Shown: piece by piece, positions 1 through 9,800 of the stretch | How positions within the stretch are numbered: the stretch's first letter is position 1 | Layout: each line of letters opens with the position of its first letter | Source: an uncultured Prevotellaceae bacterium | GTDB taxonomy: Bacteria > Bacteroidota > Bacteroidia > Bacteroidales > Bacteroidaceae | Reading direction: 5' to 3' | Assembly: GCA_902762325.1 (NCBI GenBank) | Contig: CACWNV010000004.1 | Coordinates: 1-64,000, forward strand | DNA length: 64,000 nucleotides | Made by a program: the position numbers and the translations under genes | Notes under the pieces: model-generated | What the model was told of the DNA's origin: nothing | What the model saw: the letters and a program-made list of their open reading frames with translations, nothing else | Database searches by the model: none

Positions 1-78
1 AAGATTGCTGCATCGTACACTTCAGATATCAAATGGAGGGACTATGCTGGCGCGCCAAACGTCGTTAACATTTCTTAG
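1..78 (+). CDS. 3' end of an unidentified gene (partial)
   Basis: Frame 1 is open from the window edge to a TAG at 76-78 and encodes about 25 residues ending in APNVVNIS. The gene would run convergently toward the GH43 gene, whose stop lies 80 bases further on. Too little is visible to name a family. It could also be a chance open frame, since only 78 bases are seen. Confidence 0.4.
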   Translation, partial: KIAASYTSDIKWRDYAGAPNVVNIS

Positions 79-157
79 TCCTTTTATCACCACACAGAGC
101 AAGTTTTTGTCAATATATTTAACCTTAAAAACGGATGTCAATCACCAATGAAAATCC

Positions 158-1870
158 CTATTTTGCTGACTTCACACGCTTACGGGTTCTAAGGGTTCCA
201 AGGCTGTCTTTATACTTCTCGATAACGATTCCCCGATTCAGATTGTCTGACGAGAGACGTCTGCCAGACAGGTCGTAGAGTGCAGACGGAGCGTCTTGTA
301 CATCGGCAGTTGTGATTCCATCCGGCAGGTTCTCTGTGAACTGCCAAGCATCGAAATAGGCATTCTGTGATTTGGTGAAGACGAAATAGATGTTGCGTAC
401 ACCCTTGAATTTTGCGATGTCCAGATCTACGGTGTAGTCTTCATAGCCCGTTGATGAGAAGTCGATGGTTGCCGAAGGAGTAGCATTGCGGCTGTTGACA
501 CGTATTTCAAAGGTGCCCGTTCCTCTGGCACGCAGCATGAAGGAGCGTGCTCCATTGGTTCCGAAGTCAACATTGCGTACCATGATCCATGCTCCGGCAT
601 TCATCCTGACCTGCTGGTTCTCAGAAGCATCGTTCCCCAGTGTGCTGACGGTTGTATTCTTCTTGATATTTGAGAAGTGCTCATAACTGACGCCGCCAGC
701 TGTAGCGATGGTCTCTGCCTGCTGTAATTTGTAGGGGTTGAGCTTGGCGATGGCAGATACACCGCTGTTCGTCATTGTCACCTTACCGATGGTCTGCTTA
801 TCCTCGTTCACCGATGCCTTGTTGACACCTATCGAACGGAATCCCGATGCCCCGGTCTTCATCTTCTGTTCGAGCACCATCGAATGATAGAACAAGTAGT
901 ATTCACCATTGAACTTCTGCAGGTGAGTGTGGTTGTTGCCATAGCCGAAGCCAAAAGTGCCCGGGTTGGCAACATATTCCCCTTTATACTGCCATGAGTC
1001 GGGGTCTAAAGGATTGTCGGACACCATATAGCACATGCTGCATGTTGACGGTGCGGGGGCAGAGCCACGCTTGGCATATTGGTTCCAGTCGTTACGGTCA
1101 GACCATGACGTGTTATAGGTATAGACATATTTGCCGCTCATCATGTTCAGTTCACTTGCCTCGAAGAGATAGGGGGCAGGGAGGCTTACTGCCTTTCCGT
1201 CAAGTGCCAGCATGCTGCTTTTGAGCTTGGCGATACGTGAGTTGCCCGGCATCAGCTTTGTCCCCTGGCTGTTAGGATCACCGCCACCAAACGCAATCCA
1301 TCCCGTTCCTTCGTCATCAATCAGCACACCAGGGTCAAAGATCCAGTTACACGGTTTGACGCCAGGAGTGTCTCCGTCGATGAACGGTTTGCTAAAAGGA
1401 GACTTCCAGGGACCGGTAGGAGAAGAAGCCGTGATGACGCCGATGCTTCCACCGCTATTCGCAAAATACAGGAAGAACTCTTTCTTTCCATCAGCTGTCT
1501 CCCTCCACGTCACCGACGGAGCCCATGAAGCCGCGAAACGCCATCCCCACGATGAGCAAAGCTTCGCCACATCAATGGTGCCATGAAACGTCCAGTTCAC
1601 CATGTCATCGGTCGAGAAGATGACGAGAGACTTGATAGCCCCATAGTTGTTTTCACCCTTTTTCCCGTTTGCGATGAACTGCTGATGGTCGTTTGTCCCG
1701 TACACATAGAGCCGCCCGTCGTACACGAGAGCAGTAGGGTCGGCACAGAACACACAAGGACTGATAGGATTGCCATAGCCAGCATCCTTATAACCTGTCG
1801 CAAGGTCTTGGGCGGTTATCTGAAGACAAAGAGTTGTCAATACAGTAAGTAGGATTTTTTTCTTGTTCAT
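158..1870 (-). CDS. Secreted GH43 family glycoside hydrolase with CBM6
   Basis: A predicted exported arabinan- or xylan-active enzyme of 570 residues. A signal peptide (about residues 1-20, ending ITAQ) is followed by a five-bladed GH43 propeller. The three expected acidic residues are visible: D44 in CADPT (base), D179 in FDPG (pKa modulator) and E237 in FEAS (acid). A CBM6-like beta-sandwich covers about residues 380-520. The last 45 residues contain YDLSGRRL and a basic end, resembling the C-terminal tails of many secreted Prevotella proteins and possibly a degenerate sorting signal. It stands alone on the minus strand, divergent from ftsY. GH43 substrate (arabinofuranoside versus xyloside) cannot be told from the sequence. 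Confidence 0.88.
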   Translation of the reverse strand: MNKKKILLTVLTTLCLQITAQDLATGYKDAGYGNPISPCVFCADPTALVYDGRLYVYGTNDHQQFIANGKKGENNYGAIKSLVIFSTDDMVNWTFHGTIDVAKLCSSWGWRFAASWAPSVTWRETADGKKEFFLYFANSGGSIGVITASSPTGPWKSPFSKPFIDGDTPGVKPCNWIFDPGVLIDDEGTGWIAFGGGDPNSQGTKLMPGNSRIAKLKSSMLALDGKAVSLPAPYLFEASELNMMSGKYVYTYNTSWSDRNDWNQYAKRGSAPAPSTCSMCYMVSDNPLDPDSWQYKGEYVANPGTFGFGYGNNHTHLQKFNGEYYLFYHSMVLEQKMKTGASGFRSIGVNKASVNEDKQTIGKVTMTNSGVSAIAKLNPYKLQQAETIATAGGVSYEHFSNIKKNTTVSTLGNDASENQQVRMNAGAWIMVRNVDFGTNGARSFMLRARGTGTFEIRVNSRNATPSATIDFSSTGYEDYTVDLDIAKFKGVRNIYFVFTKSQNAYFDAWQFTENLPDGITTADVQDAPSALYDLSGRRLSSDNLNRGIVIEKYKDSLGTLRTRKRVKSAK

Positions 1871-1895
1871 AGACGTATCTTTTCTTTTATGCCGG

Positions 1896-1903
1896 CAAAG
1901 TTA
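1896..1903 (-). promoter_or_regulatory. Promoter -7 element of the GH43 gene
   Basis: The minus strand reads TAACTTTG, matching the Bacteroidota -7 consensus TAnnTTTG, 26 bases before the GH43 start. No clear TTG is seen 19 bases upstream, so this is a moderate call. Confidence 0.5.
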
Positions 1904-2032
1904 CAACAATATTCCCGATTAACACTCTTTGTATGTTTCACATAATTTACGAGGTGTTTCTCATTTCAAAAAGTAGAAAAGAAGTTTGTTGAATTGATTT
2001 ATTTCAATTTATGTGATTCAAAAAAGTGATTA

Positions 2033-2076
2033 TATCTTTGATTATTAGGCTATTTCGTTTTTTTTGTGTAGATTTG
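2033..2076 (+). promoter_or_regulatory. Promoter region of ftsY (two candidate -7 elements)
   Basis: TATCTTTG at 2033-2040 and TAGATTTG at 2069-2076 both match TAnnTTTG. The first leaves a leader of about 45 nt before the ATG at 2094. The second would leave only about 12 nt. Neither has a clear -33 TTG at 19 nt. The rest of the 1871-2093 divergent intergenic region shows nothing else recognisable. Confidence 0.5.
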
Positions 2077-2093
2077 CAGAAAATTACAAGAAT

Positions 2094-3047
2094 ATGGGAT
2101 TATTCGGTTTATTCAACAAGAACAAGAAAGAAACCCTGGACAAAGGTCTTGAAAAGACAAAGCAAAGTGTTTTTTCAAAATTGACACGTGCCATAGCGGG
2201 TAAGTCAAAAGTGGATGACGAGGTGCTCGACAACCTTGAAGAGGTGTTGATAACCAGTGACGTGGGTGTAGACACGACCTTGAAAATCATCGAGCGCATC
2301 GAGGAGCGTGTAGCCCGTGACAAATACGTCTCCACATCAGAGCTGAACAACATCCTTCGTGAAGAGATTGCCTCGCTGTTGTCGGAGAACAATACCGACG
2401 ACCTTGACAACTGGGATCTGCCCCAAGACCATAAGCCGTACGTCATTCTCATCGTCGGCGTGAATGGAGTAGGAAAGACCACCACCATCGGCAAGCTGGC
2501 ATATCAGTTCAAGAAAGCCGGTAAGAAAGTATATCTGGGAGCTGCCGACACCTTCCGTGCCGCTGCCGTCGAGCAGATCTGCATCTGGGGCGAACGTGTA
2601 GGCGTTCCTGTCATCAAGCAGCAGATGGGTTCCGACCCCGCTTCTGTTGCCTACGACACGCTTTGTTCGGCAAAGGCCAACCAGGCAGATGTCGTTCTGA
2701 TAGACACAGCCGGTCGTCTGCACAATAAGGTCGGTCTGATGAACGAGCTGAAGAAGATCAAGGATGTCATGAAGAAAGTGCTGCCCGAAGCACCCGATGA
2801 GGTGATGCTGGTATTAGACGGCAGTACCGGACAGAACGCCTTTGAACAGGCAAAGCAATTTGCGGCGGTGACACAAATCACTTCCCTTGCCATCACCAAG
2901 CTGGACGGTACGGCTAAAGGCGGCGTGGTGATTGGTATCAGCGACCAGCTGAAAGTACCGGTGAAGTATATCGGTCTTGGTGAAGGTATGGAGGACTTAC
3001 AGTTGTTTAACAAACGCCAGTTTGTGGACTCTCTCTTTAACGAATGA
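2094..3047 (+). CDS. ftsY: Signal recognition particle receptor FtsY
   Basis: SRP receptor GTPase that docks SRP-bound ribosomes at the inner membrane for co-translational insertion. It has 317 residues from the ATG at 2094. A TTG 30 bases upstream would add ten residues unlike the family and overlaps a promoter-like element. A short amphipathic N-terminus (MGLFGLFNKNKK) replaces the long acidic A domain of E. coli. The NG domain has the P-loop GVNGVGKTTT (about 122-131), DTAGR (204-208) and TKLD (268-271). The stop codon overlaps the rimO start (ATGA), so translation is probably coupled. Confidence 0.97.
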   Translation: MGLFGLFNKNKKETLDKGLEKTKQSVFSKLTRAIAGKSKVDDEVLDNLEEVLITSDVGVDTTLKIIERIEERVARDKYVSTSELNNILREEIASLLSENNTDDLDNWDLPQDHKPYVILIVGVNGVGKTTTIGKLAYQFKKAGKKVYLGAADTFRAAAVEQICIWGERVGVPVIKQQMGSDPASVAYDTLCSAKANQADVVLIDTAGRLHNKVGLMNELKKIKDVMKKVLPEAPDEVMLVLDGSTGQNAFEQAKQFAAVTQITSLAITKLDGTAKGGVVIGISDQLKVPVKYIGLGEGMEDLQLFNKRQFVDSLFNE

Positions 3048-4342
3048 AAAAGAACCAGATAGACATCATCACGTTAGGTTGCTCAAAGAACCTTGTTGAC
3101 AGTGAACTGCTGATGAAGCAGTTCGAGGCCAACGGCTTCCATTGTACTCATGATGCCAAGAACCCGCAAGGAGAGATTGCCGTCATCAATACGTGCGGCT
3201 TCATCGGAGACGCAAAGGAGGAAAGCATCAATACGATTCTTGAGTTTGCCCAGGCGAAGGAAGAGGGTAGGCTGAACAAGCTCTACGTGATGGGGTGTCT
3301 GTCACAACGCTATCAGAAAGAACTGGAGGAGGAGATTCCGCAGGTGGATAAGTTCTACGGGAAATTCAACTACAAGGAGCTTCTCAAGGAACTGGGTAAA
3401 TCGGAGATTCCCGAATGCAATGGCATGCGACACATTACGACTCCTCATCATTATGCCTACCTGAAGATCAGTGAAGGATGTGACCGCCATTGTGCCTATT
3501 GCGCCATCCCCATCATCACCGGCAAGCATGTCAGTCGTCCCAAGGAAGAAATACTGGATGAGGTGAGGCAGCTTGTCAGGGATGGAGTGAAGGAGTTTCA
3601 GGTGATAGCACAGGAACTCACCTATTATGGCGTAGATATAGACGGCAAGCGTCACATAGCAGACCTGATACGGGATATGGCAGACATCAAGGGAGTGGAA
3701 TGGATTCGCCTGCACTATGCCTATCCCAATCAGTTCCCGATGGAACTCTTAGACGTGATGCGGGAGAAAGACAATGTGTGTAACTATCTTGACATTGCCC
3801 TCCAGCATATTTCCGACAAGATGCTTCAGAGCATGCACCGCCATGTCACCAAACAGGAGACGATGGAGCTGATAACCAAGATCAGGGAAGAGGTACCGGG
3901 AATACATCTCCGCACCACGCTTATGGTCGGTTTCCCGGGGGAGACAGAGGAAGACTTCCAGGAACTGATGGAATTCACCCGTTGGGCACGCTTTGAAAGG
4001 ATGGGGGCTTTCGCCTACTCAGAAGAAGACGGCACATACAGTGCCATACACTATAAGGATGACATTCCGGAGGAAGTGAAGCAACAACGGCTGAGCGAGC
4101 TGATGGCTTTACAACAGGAAATCAGTGCGGAAATCGAATCCGCCAAGATTGGCCAGACGATGAAGGTCGTCATCGACCGGAAGGAAGGTGAGTATTACAT
4201 CGGTCGTAGTGAATTCTGCTCCCCGGAAGTAGACCCGGAAGTGCTTGTCAATGCTAACGAGAAAAGATTGCGAATCGGTTCTTTCCATCAGGTGAGAATA
4301 ACCGATGCTACAGAGTTTGATTTATATGCTGAAGTAATATGA
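3044..4342 (+). CDS. rimO: Ribosomal protein S12 methylthiotransferase RimO
   Basis: Radical-SAM enzyme that adds a methylthio group to a conserved aspartate of ribosomal protein S12. It has 432 residues. The N-terminal UPF0004 domain carries the auxiliary cluster cysteines C13 (LGCSKN), C51 and C85. The radical-SAM motif CxxxCxxC is at C146, C150 and C153. A TRAM domain occupies about the last 65 residues. The LGCSKN start and the overall length favour RimO over MiaB. It overlaps ftsY by 4 nt and the following HU gene by 4 nt, forming one translationally coupled block. Confidence 0.96.
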   Translation: MKKNQIDIITLGCSKNLVDSELLMKQFEANGFHCTHDAKNPQGEIAVINTCGFIGDAKEESINTILEFAQAKEEGRLNKLYVMGCLSQRYQKELEEEIPQVDKFYGKFNYKELLKELGKSEIPECNGMRHITTPHHYAYLKISEGCDRHCAYCAIPIITGKHVSRPKEEILDEVRQLVRDGVKEFQVIAQELTYYGVDIDGKRHIADLIRDMADIKGVEWIRLHYAYPNQFPMELLDVMREKDNVCNYLDIALQHISDKMLQSMHRHVTKQETMELITKIREEVPGIHLRTTLMVGFPGETEEDFQELMEFTRWARFERMGAFAYSEEDGTYSAIHYKDDIPEEVKQQRLSELMALQQEISAEIESAKIGQTMKVVIDRKEGEYYIGRSEFCSPEVDPEVLVNANEKRLRIGSFHQVRITDATEFDLYAEVI

Positions 4343-4632
4343 ATAATAAAGAACTTATTACAGAACTGGCTCAACGAAGCGGACACACGCAGGATGAAAC
4401 CCAGAAGATGGTGAACACCGTCATCGATGCGATGGGGAAATGCTTTGAAGTCAACGAGCCTGTTTCTATTGCGGGATTTGGTACCTTCGACGTGAAGAAG
4501 CGACTGGAGCGTATCCTCGTGAATCCCGGAACAGGACAAAGAATGCTCGTCCCGCCGAAGCTGGTGTTGAATTTCAAGCCTGCTTCATCAATTAAGGAAC
4601 GATTAAAGAGTGGAGGACAGGCTGATGAGTAA
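4339..4632 (+). CDS. HU/IHF family DNA-binding protein
   Basis: Small nucleoid protein of 97 residues that binds and bends DNA as a dimer. It shows the family layout: an N-terminal helical part with NKELITELAQRSG, the central FGTFDV strand signature (about 47-52), and the NPGTGQ beta-arm segment. The start overlaps the rimO stop (ATGA), and the 3' end overlaps the next gene. It is slightly longer than standard HU (90 residues) because of a short polar tail. Two consecutive HU-fold genes here suggest they could act as partners in a heterodimer, which is inference. Confidence 0.92.
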   Translation: MNNKELITELAQRSGHTQDETQKMVNTVIDAMGKCFEVNEPVSIAGFGTFDVKKRLERILVNPGTGQRMLVPPKLVLNFKPASSIKERLKSGGQADE

Positions 4633-5698
4633 GATTACGGACTTGGCCAGTCTGCTGGCTGAAAAACATGGCATCTCGCATAAGGAGGCGGAGATGTTCG
4701 TATCACTGTTGTTTGATATTGCTAAAGGGGCATTGCATGCTCAGAAACAGGTGAAAATCAAAGGACTGGGTACCTTTAAGCTGACGAGTGTCAGTTCAAG
4801 GGAGAGTATAGACGTAAATACAGGTCAACGTATCCTGATAGAGGGGAGAGACAAGGTGTCATTCACTCCGGATGCGGCGATGAAGAATTTGGTCAATCGT
4901 CCCTTTGCTCAGTTTGAGACGGTGATTCTGAAGGATGACGTGGACTTCACCGATATCGACAAGAAATATGACGAGAAGGTTGAAGAGGAAGCGTTACCTA
5001 CGGAGGAGTCCGTAGTAGAGGAACCTATTGTGGAGGAACCTGTAGTAGAAGAACCTATTGTAGAAGAGCCTGCACAAGAGGAAACTATTGTAGAGGATCC
5101 CGTTGTAGAGAAGCCTGCACAAGAGGAGCCCATTGTTGAGGAACCTCCCGTGGCTCCCATGCAAGCGGCCTTCGTGGACGTAGAGAACAACACACAAGAA
5201 GATAATGTAATAAACGAAGAATCAGAAGATTACGAAGACGAAATGGAAAGAAAGAGATCTGAAGAACTGGCTAAGAAACTAAGCCGGAGTAATAGTATAA
5301 TCATAGGTCTGGCTGTTGCCTTAGTCCTTTTGTTAGCATACGGCTTATACAGCATCAATAGTCTGAATAAGAAGATGGATGACCGTGACAGTAAAATCAA
5401 TCAGCTTACTGAAGAGGTGACGAAGAGTAAGAAGAATGAGCAAGTAGCAAAGGATGCGCTGACAAAGCAGATTATGCTGTTTAATAACGATGAGAGGGTT
5501 CGCCGCGGCAACTTGAAGATTGTCGGTATAGAAAAAACCGTTACCGCTGTAGCAGGTCAGACACTCAAGTCAATCAGCAGAGACAATCTTGGTCCTAACA
5601 TGGAAATGTACCTCGAAGCTGTTAACCCCGGCGTGAGGATGGTACTTATCGGACAGGAAATACAGATTCCGAAGCTGGAACCGAAAAACGCAGACTAA
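4625..5698 (+). CDS. Membrane-anchored HU-domain protein with C-terminal LysM-like domain
   Basis: A 357-residue fusion. Residues 1-92 form an HU/IHF fold (GLGTFKLT, NTGQRI). Residues 119-176 are a Pro/Glu/Val repeat of EEPIVEEPVV type. Residues 224-244 are a single transmembrane helix, followed by a probable coiled coil (245-285). Residues about 304-351 resemble LysM (TAVAGQTLKSIS, NPG, GQEIQIPKL). The expected topology is HU in the cytoplasm and LysM in the periplasm, so the protein could tether DNA to peptidoglycan. That role is inference. The ATG at 4625, with GGAGG at 4612-4616, is preferred over a GTG at 4610. It overlaps the preceding HU gene by 8 nt. Its 3' end overlaps the convergent DUF4112 gene by 4 nt. 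Confidence 0.88.
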   Translation: MSKITDLASLLAEKHGISHKEAEMFVSLLFDIAKGALHAQKQVKIKGLGTFKLTSVSSRESIDVNTGQRILIEGRDKVSFTPDAAMKNLVNRPFAQFETVILKDDVDFTDIDKKYDEKVEEEALPTEESVVEEPIVEEPVVEEPIVEEPAQEETIVEDPVVEKPAQEEPIVEEPPVAPMQAAFVDVENNTQEDNVINEESEDYEDEMERKRSEELAKKLSRSNSIIIGLAVALVLLLAYGLYSINSLNKKMDDRDSKINQLTEEVTKSKKNEQVAKDALTKQIMLFNNDERVRRGNLKIVGIEKTVTAVAGQTLKSISRDNLGPNMEMYLEAVNPGVRMVLIGQEIQIPKLEPKNAD

Positions 5699-6171
5699 GA
5701 GAACAGATACGTTCCAATAGTCTTGGCAATCCATATCAGTACACTTACCATAAGGATGATTCCTATCGTAAGGGCAACAATGACAAGAAGTGAATAAAGG
5801 GCTTTCCGGTTCACTTCTTGTATTATTTTCTGGTCTTGATTGACAAAGCCTTCAATCAATGCCATGTTCTTTGAGTTGGCTTTATGGAAGAAGTCAATAA
5901 CGTCACCCACAAAGAAAGGCAGCATGCCCAGGAAAATATCACGGAGAGTGTTACATAGAATGGCTAAGGTCAGGGGGATAGAATGAAGCTTGAACAGACT
6001 GATGTAGATATGCACAAGACAAAAGACACCGGAAACAGCATCACCGACACCACCGGGTACAAGTCCGGCTACTCCGTCTAAATAATAGCGGTCGAGATAC
6101 CTTGTAATATCTTGCATTACAAGATAGAGCTTTGAGTTTTTCAGCTTTTCCTTCTTGTCCATATATCCCAA
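5695..6171 (-). CDS. DUF4112 membrane protein
   Basis: A 158-residue protein recognisable as DUF4112 from the segment LDGVAGLVPGGVGDAVSG and the repeated DIFLGMLPFFVGDVIDFF motif. Two hydrophobic regions (about 45-105 and a C-terminal helix 125-155) indicate an inner-membrane protein. The function of the family is not established. The start is MGYMDKK; MDKK nine bases downstream is an equally possible start. It lies just downstream of the deacetylase gene and is probably cotranscribed with it. Its end overlaps the HU-LysM gene by 4 nt on the opposite strand. Confidence 0.85.
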   Translation of the reverse strand: MGYMDKKEKLKNSKLYLVMQDITRYLDRYYLDGVAGLVPGGVGDAVSGVFCLVHIYISLFKLHSIPLTLAILCNTLRDIFLGMLPFFVGDVIDFFHKANSKNMALIEGFVNQDQKIIQEVNRKALYSLLVIVALTIGIILMVSVLIWIAKTIGTYLFS

Positions 6172-6183
6172 GACAAATAAATA

Positions 6184-6795
6184 TCAACCAAAGACCTTGA
6201 ATTCGTAGCCTTGTTCTTTCAGCCAGCGAATCGCTTCGGGAAGAGCAAAGTGCAACTTAGCTATACTCTTCAGAGAGTCATGAAAAGTAATGATGGAACC
6301 ATTACGGGTATAACGCTTGACATTCTCAAGTACATCTTCTGCCGTCATCCACTTGGAATAATCGCGGGTGACAACATCCCACATGACAATGTCGAATCCC
6401 TTGTTAAGCCAGTAATACTCACTGGCACGCATTACACCGTGAGGCGGTCGGAACAAATGAGAATGAATGTGCTCGTTTGCCTTGTAGGTGTTGATGATAT
6501 AAGTAAGTGTCCAGTGCTTAAAGGCACCCAGATGATTGAATGTATGATTGCCGACCTGATGTCCGGCATCTACAATCATCTGATATAATTCAGGATGCTT
6601 CACCACATTCTCACCGACCATGAAGAACGTCGCCTTAACATCATATTCGGCAAGAGTCTTCAAGATAAAGGGAGTCGACTCTGGGATAGGACCATCGTCG
6701 AACGTCAGATAAACTGAGTGTTCGTCGATGTCCATTCTCCAGATCGCCTTAGGATAAAGCCAACGCAACCATTTTGAAGGTTGTTCTATGAGCAT
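6184..6795 (-). CDS. Polysaccharide deacetylase (NodB homology domain, CE4)
   Basis: Predicted metal-dependent N- or O-deacetylase of 203 residues. CE4 motifs are complete: TFDDGP (31-36, catalytic base and metal Asp), H84-x3-H88 in NHTFNH (metal ligands), RPPHG (116-120), and a late DVVTRD and ITFHDS region. There is no signal peptide. An N-terminal hydrophobic patch (KWLRWLYPKAIW) may associate with the membrane. Its substrate, whether peptidoglycan or another glycan, is unknown. It sits 14 nt after the DUF2723 gene, which suggests a link to envelope glycan work, but that is inference. Confidence 0.9.
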   Translation of the reverse strand: MLIEQPSKWLRWLYPKAIWRMDIDEHSVYLTFDDGPIPESTPFILKTLAEYDVKATFFMVGENVVKHPELYQMIVDAGHQVGNHTFNHLGAFKHWTLTYIINTYKANEHIHSHLFRPPHGVMRASEYYWLNKGFDIVMWDVVTRDYSKWMTAEDVLENVKRYTRNGSIITFHDSLKSIAKLHFALPEAIRWLKEQGYEFKVFG

Positions 6796-6809
6796 CCCTT
6801 AATTCTTTC

Positions 6810-9800
6810 TTATTGTGGCAGATAGCCTCCCTTACCAGTGTAACGATCGAAATATCCAGCAAGCTGATTCGAGAGCTTCTCATTTAACTTCTTGTCGACG
6901 GTCTCGCTAATCTTCATCAGACGCTGTAACACATACAGCTGTGTAATACATTCATTCTGAGATTGTGAGAACCTGTTTCCATCAAGAGTCAGATACCAGT
7001 CAAGGTATTGTCCGGAGGTCTTCCATAAGTCGTTGATAATCTCCTCTGCCTTAGCCTTCTGACCCAGGAGTGCATAAGCCTGTGCCATATCCAGGCTACC
7101 GCTTCTGAAGTTGTGAGGTACATTATAGGCAGGGATTTCCTTTTCAATCTTCTGAAGCACCTTTAATGCAGAGTCATTCTTGTGCTCAGAAATCAACTGG
7201 ATGGCAAGATTAGACATCAGGTTGCGGTGTGTGTAACACATACGCATGACCGTCTCGTCGATGTAAAGTCCCTTGGCAGAGAGTCCACCGAACTTGTATC
7301 GGTTCATGATGTTATTATAGGTCTTTTCCGTATCAAAGTTCTTAACACCAGGCTTGTTGGTGGTAAACGGAGAGATACGATTAGCCAGACCTTCCTGAAT
7401 GAAGTTGTCACCAAGGTTCATGTAATTCTCGGCGCCAACAGTCATTGCCACATAAATAGGACGTGTCCAGTTACATTGAGAAATCATCTCAAGCATCATC
7501 AAATCACCTTTGTAAAGTGCACGTTTGCCAGCAAGAGATATCACCATCCTATCAGGAATAGTGTCACTCGCCATCATCATTCCACTCTTACGGACAGCCT
7601 CCTTATCAATGGTCATGTAAACGGTATCTGTCGGGATGAAATGCTGGTCGGGATCCTTTGAACGTACCCAGTACTTCAAGATGTTCTTCAGTTCAAATGG
7701 CTCATCACCGAACTGAGCTTTTGCTTCATCAGGATGCTCCTGATAGAATTTCAGCAGTTCGTTCTCTGCCTGTGGCTGAATCTCAACATATTCATTCGTG
7801 CCAGAGCAGAAATCAAGACGCGGCCAGGTGATTGGAACCGAAGGAGACTTATAGGCAGGACGGAGCATCTGGTCGATGTACCAGTCGGTCTGCAGATAAC
7901 TCAGGTTACAAACTCGAGCATCGGGTCGCACACCTTCAACATCCTGATTGTACCACAATGGGAATGTATCATTATCACCATTGGTGAAAATAATCGGATA
8001 GCCTTCATCCTGAAGCGTCATCAGATAGTTCTGACCGAAGTCGCGACAAGTGTAACGGCCAGAACGGTCGTGATCATCCCAAGTCTGCGAAGCCATCTGG
8101 ATGGGCACCAATAACGTGATTACGGCTACGACAGAAGCAATAATGACTCCGTCGAGCTTCAGATATTTCTTCAAGATGTCGATGATAGCAGCCACGCCAA
8201 TACCGCACCAGATAGCGTATGCGTAGAACGAACCGGCATAAGCATAGTCACGTTCACGAGGCTGAACAGGAGTCTGGTTCAAGTAAATGACAATGGCAAG
8301 ACCTGTCATGAAGAACAAGAAGAACACCACCCAGAACTGACGTATTCCACGACGACCTCTCCAAGCCTGCCAGAACAATCCGATGATACCTAACAATAAG
8401 GGCAGGCAATAGAATACATTATGTCCCTTGTTATTCTTCAGCTCATCGGGAAGCTTGCTCTGGTCACCCAGACGAGCATTATCAAGGAATGGAATACCAG
8501 TCAGCCAGTTACCATGTTCCAGTTCGCCATTGCCCTGAATGTCATTCTGACGTCCTGCAAAGTTCCACATGAAATATCTCCAGTACATGAAGTTGCACTG
8601 ATAGGAGAGGAAGAAGCGGATGTTATCAATCTGCGACGGCATCTTCACCATGACATTCTCTCCGCATCGGTCATAGGGAACCTCCGTACCATCAACGCCG
8701 CCCATCCATTCTTCGTACGACTGAGCATGTGCAGCATCATACATACGCGGGAAGATCATGTTCTGAGCGTACTCATACCTGTTCTTGTGACTTACGATAA
8801 AGTATGAATCCTTCTCGTCTTTCGATGCTTTCTCCTTGCGTTGCCAGATGGGAGCACCTTCGGTCATGCGAGGCTTACAGATGTTACCATCTACATCAAG
8901 CTTGACCTGAGAAGTATAAGCCTGTCCATAGAGCAACGGACGGTCGCCATACTGATCACGACTCAGATAACCTCCCAATGTAAAGATGTCCTCTGGAGAG
9001 TTCTGGTCCATCGGGGTGTTTGCAGAAGAACGGATAACAATCAGGGCATAGCTTGAATAACCAATCATCAGCATCAACAGGCAAAGCAACATCGTATTCT
9101 TGACACGGGCACTGACAAGAGGAACTTGTGTCTTCTCTGTCTTCACCCTACGGTTAAGAACAAACCACAGGATAATGAGGGCAACAACACCTATAGCCAC
9201 GGAAGACCAGCCGTATCCATAGAAAGGAATACCTAATAATGCAACACTCAATAAGAATGATATGTTCTGACGAGTGAAGTTCCGGTCAACATACGTCTCA
9301 TAAATGCTCCATACAACCGTTGCGACAAGCAGGAAGATATAGATGATTACTCCTGTATTGAAGGAACAACCTAAGATGTTTACAAACAACAACTCAAACC
9401 AACCTCCAACCGTGATGATGCCTGGAACGACGCCATAGAGCACACAGGCAACGATAAAGAAAGAGATGACCAGTGCAACGAGTGAACCCTTGGTCTCTAT
9501 ATTCGGATACTTCCGGTAGCAATACACCAATACGATGGCAGGTATGCACAGCAAGTTCAAGAGGTGTACGCCGATACTGAGTCCCGTTATGTATGCTATA
9601 AGAACCAGCCATCTGTCAGAATGAGGCTCATCAGCATGATCCTCCCATTTAAGAATCAACCAGAACACAATAGCAGTAAACGCCGATGAATAGGCATAGA
9701 CTTCACCTTCAACGGCAGAGAACCAGAAAGTATCACTAAACGTATAGATCAAAGCACCGACCAAGCCACTTGCTTCAATGGCAATCAGCTTGGAAGTGGT

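Noticed and set aside
2064..2093. TTG start adding ten residues to FtsY
   Set aside because: Overlaps promoter-like TAGATTTG and the added residues do not look like FtsY; the ATG at 2094 begins the typical amphipathic N-terminus.
4994..5197. Two long antisense ORFs over the Pro/Glu/Val repeat
   Set aside because: Low-complexity repeat produces open frames on both strands; the sense HU-LysM frame is coherent.
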